In this document: positions 24,303-26,606 of the stretch, piece by piece
Numbering within the stretch: position 1 is the stretch's first letter
How the letters are laid out: each line of letters begins with the position of its first letter
From: Angelakisella sp.
GTDB taxonomy: Bacteria > Bacillota > Clostridia > Oscillospirales > Ruminococcaceae
Length of the DNA stretch: 26,606 bases
NCBI GenBank assembly: GCA_020024555.1
Contig: JAHHTQ010000030.1
Coordinates: 1-26,606, forward strand
Direction: 5' to 3'
Program-made: the position numbers and the translations under genes
The notes under the pieces: generated by a model
Seen by the model: the letters and a program-made list of their open reading frames with translations, nothing else
What the model was told of the DNA's origin: nothing
The model's database searches: none

Positions 24303-26144
24303 ATGAAAAAATATTTAATGACGGGTATACTTTTGTTTATAACCATATTTATGGTTGCGTGTTCAAAACCTATGCCTACCGAGTACAGCTTGGAAACTAA
24401 TATTTTGGCAGAAAATATTGACAACAGTACTGTGCAGGTATTATTTGGGGATAAGGCAAAAACAAAAATCTATGTTGCTTTGGAAAACAATGAACCGTAT
24501 ACCGTATCGTTAAAAGAAAATTATGTACCGCAAAATTCCAAAGTGGAAATCTCTGATAATATTATTATAATAGAATCCCATACCGAAGGAACAGAGCAAA
24601 TTCCTTTTGTCGTAAGCGCAAAGGGTTATGATACAACTGAATACATACTCAATGTTGTATCAAAGAAAAAGACAATGGAAGTAAATTATACTTGCAATCT
24701 TATTGAAAATAGAGTCGAAAAAGTATCGGAAGATAGCTATAATATTTTGATTGATACTGATGATACAGAATTTATTTTTACAAATACCGCAAATATTCCA
24801 CTGAACTTTTCACTTGACGGAGATACTTTTGAATTTACAAATACAGATAACACAGTAAAACTTAAAGCAGTGAAACCCGGAAAGTCTGTTTTGAAAATTA
24901 CCGCGCAAGATAAAAATTATGAGGATTACAATAAGGAACTTAATTTAAACTGTTTTTTACCTCGTTTGACAGGCAATATTGAATACAGCAACAATAAGGT
25001 TGATGATGTTGAAAGAGATACAGTATTAACAATAACGCCGAAATTTGTTGAAAAAAACACAACTGTCAATGTAGACACAGACAGTGAAGTAAAAGTTACA
25101 AAAAAATCAAACGGCGCAATAGAACTTATAAGTTCAAAAGTAGGAAAACATAGTGTAAAAGTGACTGTAAGCGCTGACGGTTACAGTGATTATGAAGATA
25201 ATTTTGAAATGAATGTCATACCAACAAAGGCAAAACTGTCTTTAAGTAAAAAAGAATGTATATTGCCGATGGGTGAGACAGAGACAGTTAATGTGGTGTC
25301 ACAGGAAAACGGAACAGTAACTGTACAAAGTGACAATGAAAATGTACAAGCTACATATACAAACGGAAAGATAAGCATTGCGCCACAAGCTGTCGGTAAG
25401 GCAAATATTACTGTTACTGTAAAGGCAGACGGTTATTTTGACAATACTGTTACAATACCTGTTGTTATTGCAAATTCTGTAAAAGATTTAAATCTTGATA
25501 ACAATAAGCTTTCGGTAGCTTTGGGCAAAACGAGTACTGTAATTGTCACTGATTATACAGAGGGTGACATATTTTATTTTGAAACAAACGGTAATGTAAC
25601 AGTAAAAAACGAAAAAGAGAAAGTCAATATAACGCTTAACAGTGGAAACAGCGCCACAGTAACTGTGTCTGTACTGCGAAACGGAACAGATATATACAAA
25701 GGTAAGATAACAATTACAAAGAAACTGGATACTGTTTCAACAAATTCAAAATATCAACAGGTTTTGGAAGAATGTAACAAAAACAGAAGTTATGAAGGTC
25801 TAAAACCGCTTGTATACAGAAATGACATACAAAAAATAGCTGATGTCCGCGCAAGAGAAATAGTAGGTTTATTTGACCATGCCCGTCCCGGAAATAAAAC
25901 ATGGGACAGTGTTTTTGCGGAAAACGGAAAAAAATACTATATACTTGTTGGTGAAAATTTGGCAATGGGCAGTAGAAATTCAAGCGGAGAAAGCCTTGGG
26001 GACCCCAGAGTGCTTGTAGATGCTTGGATGGGTTCACCGTCGCACAGAGCGAATATAATGCACAGACAATTTACAGGTATGGCAGTTTCCTGCTATCAGG
26101 AAAACGGAACATACTACTGGGCGCAGATGTTTATTGTGGATTAA
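24303..26144 (+). CDS. Secreted lipoprotein with Ig-like repeats and C-terminal CAP domain
   Basis: Cell-surface lipoprotein of 613 residues. The signal ends in the lipobox MVAC (Cys20). Then come five diverged repeats of about 85-95 residues, each ending in an alternating-strand motif such as VSAKGYDTTEYILNVV (to about 118), AQDKNYEDYNKELNL (217), VSADGYSDYEDNFEMNVI (306), VKADGYFDNTVTIPVVI (389) and a more worn one near 473. They are inferred to be Ig-like folds that form a stalk. The CAP/SCP domain (about 481-613) has the family residues in FDHARP (His526), GENLA (Glu551) and SPSHRANI (His581), and ends in YYWAQMFIVD. Bacterial CAP proteins are secreted, mostly of unclear activity, and may act at the cell wall. 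The ribosome binding site AAGGGGTG precedes the ATG. It probably lies in one unit with the Rrf2 gene. Confidence 0.9.
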   Translation: MKKYLMTGILLFITIFMVACSKPMPTEYSLETNILAENIDNSTVQVLFGDKAKTKIYVALENNEPYTVSLKENYVPQNSKVEISDNIIIIESHTEGTEQIPFVVSAKGYDTTEYILNVVSKKKTMEVNYTCNLIENRVEKVSEDSYNILIDTDDTEFIFTNTANIPLNFSLDGDTFEFTNTDNTVKLKAVKPGKSVLKITAQDKNYEDYNKELNLNCFLPRLTGNIEYSNNKVDDVERDTVLTITPKFVEKNTTVNVDTDSEVKVTKKSNGAIELISSKVGKHSVKVTVSADGYSDYEDNFEMNVIPTKAKLSLSKKECILPMGETETVNVVSQENGTVTVQSDNENVQATYTNGKISIAPQAVGKANITVTVKADGYFDNTVTIPVVIANSVKDLNLDNNKLSVALGKTSTVIVTDYTEGDIFYFETNGNVTVKNEKEKVNITLNSGNSATVTVSVLRNGTDIYKGKITITKKLDTVSTNSKYQQVLEECNKNRSYEGLKPLVYRNDIQKIADVRAREIVGLFDHARPGNKTWDSVFAENGKKYYILVGENLAMGSRNSSGESLGDPRVLVDAWMGSPSHRANIMHRQFTGMAVSCYQENGTYYWAQMFIVD

Positions 26145-26160
26145 TGTAAGGAGATATATT

Positions 26161-26325
26161 TTGGATATTACTTTACTGTCAAAAGATTATTTTGTAAAAA
26201 AACTTTTTGATACGGATATTTGCTAATATTTAAAATCTGTTAGTTTTAATTAAGTCAGATTGGGATATGTAAAGGGGAATGTTCAAAGTGAAAAGTTTTG
26301 GCTAAAAAATATACAGTTACAATAA
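26161..26325 (+). pseudogene. Remnant of a GNAT acetyltransferase gene with an internal deletion
   Basis: A perfect ribosome binding site (AAGGAG, 7-base spacing) and TTG begin a 21-codon stretch, MDITLLSKDYFVKKLFDTDIC, followed by TAA. In the same frame the sequence then reads YLKSVSFN-stop-VRLGYVKGNVQSEKFWLKN. I recognise the first part as the N-terminus and the second as the C-terminal part of a clostridial GNAT family (ends such as YLKSLGF..IRLGYVKGNPQSEAFWLKNGF). About 100 residues between them are missing, and two in-frame stops lie in the joined product. It is a decayed gene, downstream of the CAP lipoprotein and just before the right terminal repeat. Family assignment is from memory of the pattern. 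Confidence 0.65.
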
Positions 26326-26389
26326 TGAGCAAAAAGCTATAACTTAATAATAATTAATCGTAGGAGTTGATATTTTTTATCTGCTCCTT

Positions 26390-26469
26390 AGCGTGTCAAA
26401 AAGGTATATCCTTTGTCATAATGACGAAGGATATAGAAGTTTTACTCAATTTTTTTCAAAAAATTGCGG
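26390..26469 (+). repeat. Right copy of ~80-bp terminal repeat element
   Basis: Inverted partner of 1-82; bases 26437-26469 are identical to the first 33 of the window when reversed. It contains a perfect long hairpin, 15-bp arms (26405-26419, 26421-26435) with one G-T wobble around a single A. Just before it, GGAG...GATA...TATC...CTCC (26363-26387) forms a weaker hairpin, analogous to the terminator beside birA. Relative to the upstream gene, position and orientation match the left copy. Confidence 0.85.
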
Positions 26470-26471
26470 TT

Positions 26472-26595
26472 CTTAGGCAGAGCCTAAGACGTTTTCCGCA
26501 GAAAACGGAACGCTTTTGCCGTGTAAGCGCATTTTTGAAGGTGAATTTTGGCATAAATGCCAAAAGAGGAAACTTTTTGCAAGAGAAAAAGTTTC
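26472..26595 (+). repeat. Train of hairpins following the right terminal repeat
   Basis: Five consecutive inverted repeats: CTTAGGC/GCCTAAG (26472-26488), CGTTTTC/GAAAACG (26490-26507), CGCTT/AAGCG (26511-26529), TTTTGGCAT/ATGCCAAAA (26546-26565) and GAAACTTTTT/AAAAAGTTTC (26569-26595). Such a chain of stems in a row, with an open frame that is probably accidental, looks like a transcribed structured repeat rather than a gene. It is cut off by the window end. Confidence 0.7.
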
Positions 26596-26606
26596 TTTGA
26601 AATTAC

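Noticed and set aside
26367..26600. 77-codon open frame over the right repeat and hairpin train
   Set aside because: It runs through the repeat and five inverted repeats, has no convincing ribosome binding site and has a composition expected from repeat DNA. I treat it as accidental.
1..26606. Composite transposon or genomic island defined by the terminal inverted repeats
   Set aside because: The interval holds the core origin genes, no transposase, and the repeats look like 3'-untranslated elements; the chromosome origin would not be a cargo.

Overview
This window is the replication-origin region of a low-GC Gram-positive bacterium, most likely a member of the class Clostridia. The evidence is the gene order gyrA-gyrB-remB-recF-yaaA-dnaN-dnaA / rpmH-rnpA-yidD-yidC-jag, which is the Firmicutes origin cluster. 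RemB, a SigH-type sigma factor, a Noc-like protein, strong AAGGAG-type ribosome binding sites, TTG/GTG starts and A+T-rich sequence all agree. No rRNA, tRNA, CRISPR array, transposase or phage gene is visible. The species cannot be named from this alone.

Layout. Genes left of the origin (112-14036) are all on the minus strand and those right of it are mostly on the plus strand, so transcription runs outward from the origin with the forks. Left arm, outward from the origin: dnaA, dnaN, yaaA, recF, remB, gyrB, gyrA, an orphan peptide-binding lipoprotein, mnmG and birA. Right arm: rpmH, rnpA, yidD, yidC and jag (ribosome, RNase P and membrane-insertion cluster), a minus-strand lipoprotein, a YjjG-type HAD nucleotidase, ychF, rsmG and noc. 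Then come a zinc-ribbon protein and a SigH-like sigma factor (both minus), an Fe-S type Rrf2 regulator, an Ig-repeat/CAP-domain lipoprotein and the remnant of an acetyltransferase gene.

The origin seems to have two parts flanking dnaA, as in Bacillus subtilis. The dnaA leader (14037-14562) carries a cluster of DnaA-box-like sequences and an extremely A+T-rich tract. The dnaA-dnaN gap (12241-12587) holds a run of six DnaA-trio-like triplets between a GC-rich patch and an alternating A/T stretch, the layout expected of an unwinding element.

Departures from the textbook order are: mnmG lies on the opposite arm next to birA and mnmE is not in the window; Noc is present but no ParA/ParB pair follows; and the HAD gene and ychF occupy the jag-rsmG interval. 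Both ends of the window carry copies of the same roughly 80-bp element in inverted orientation, each downstream of an outward-reading gene. The right copy runs into a train of hairpins. I see no clearly new protein system. The most notable signals are this terminal repeat, the origin architecture, the GNAT relic and palindromic promoter-region sites.
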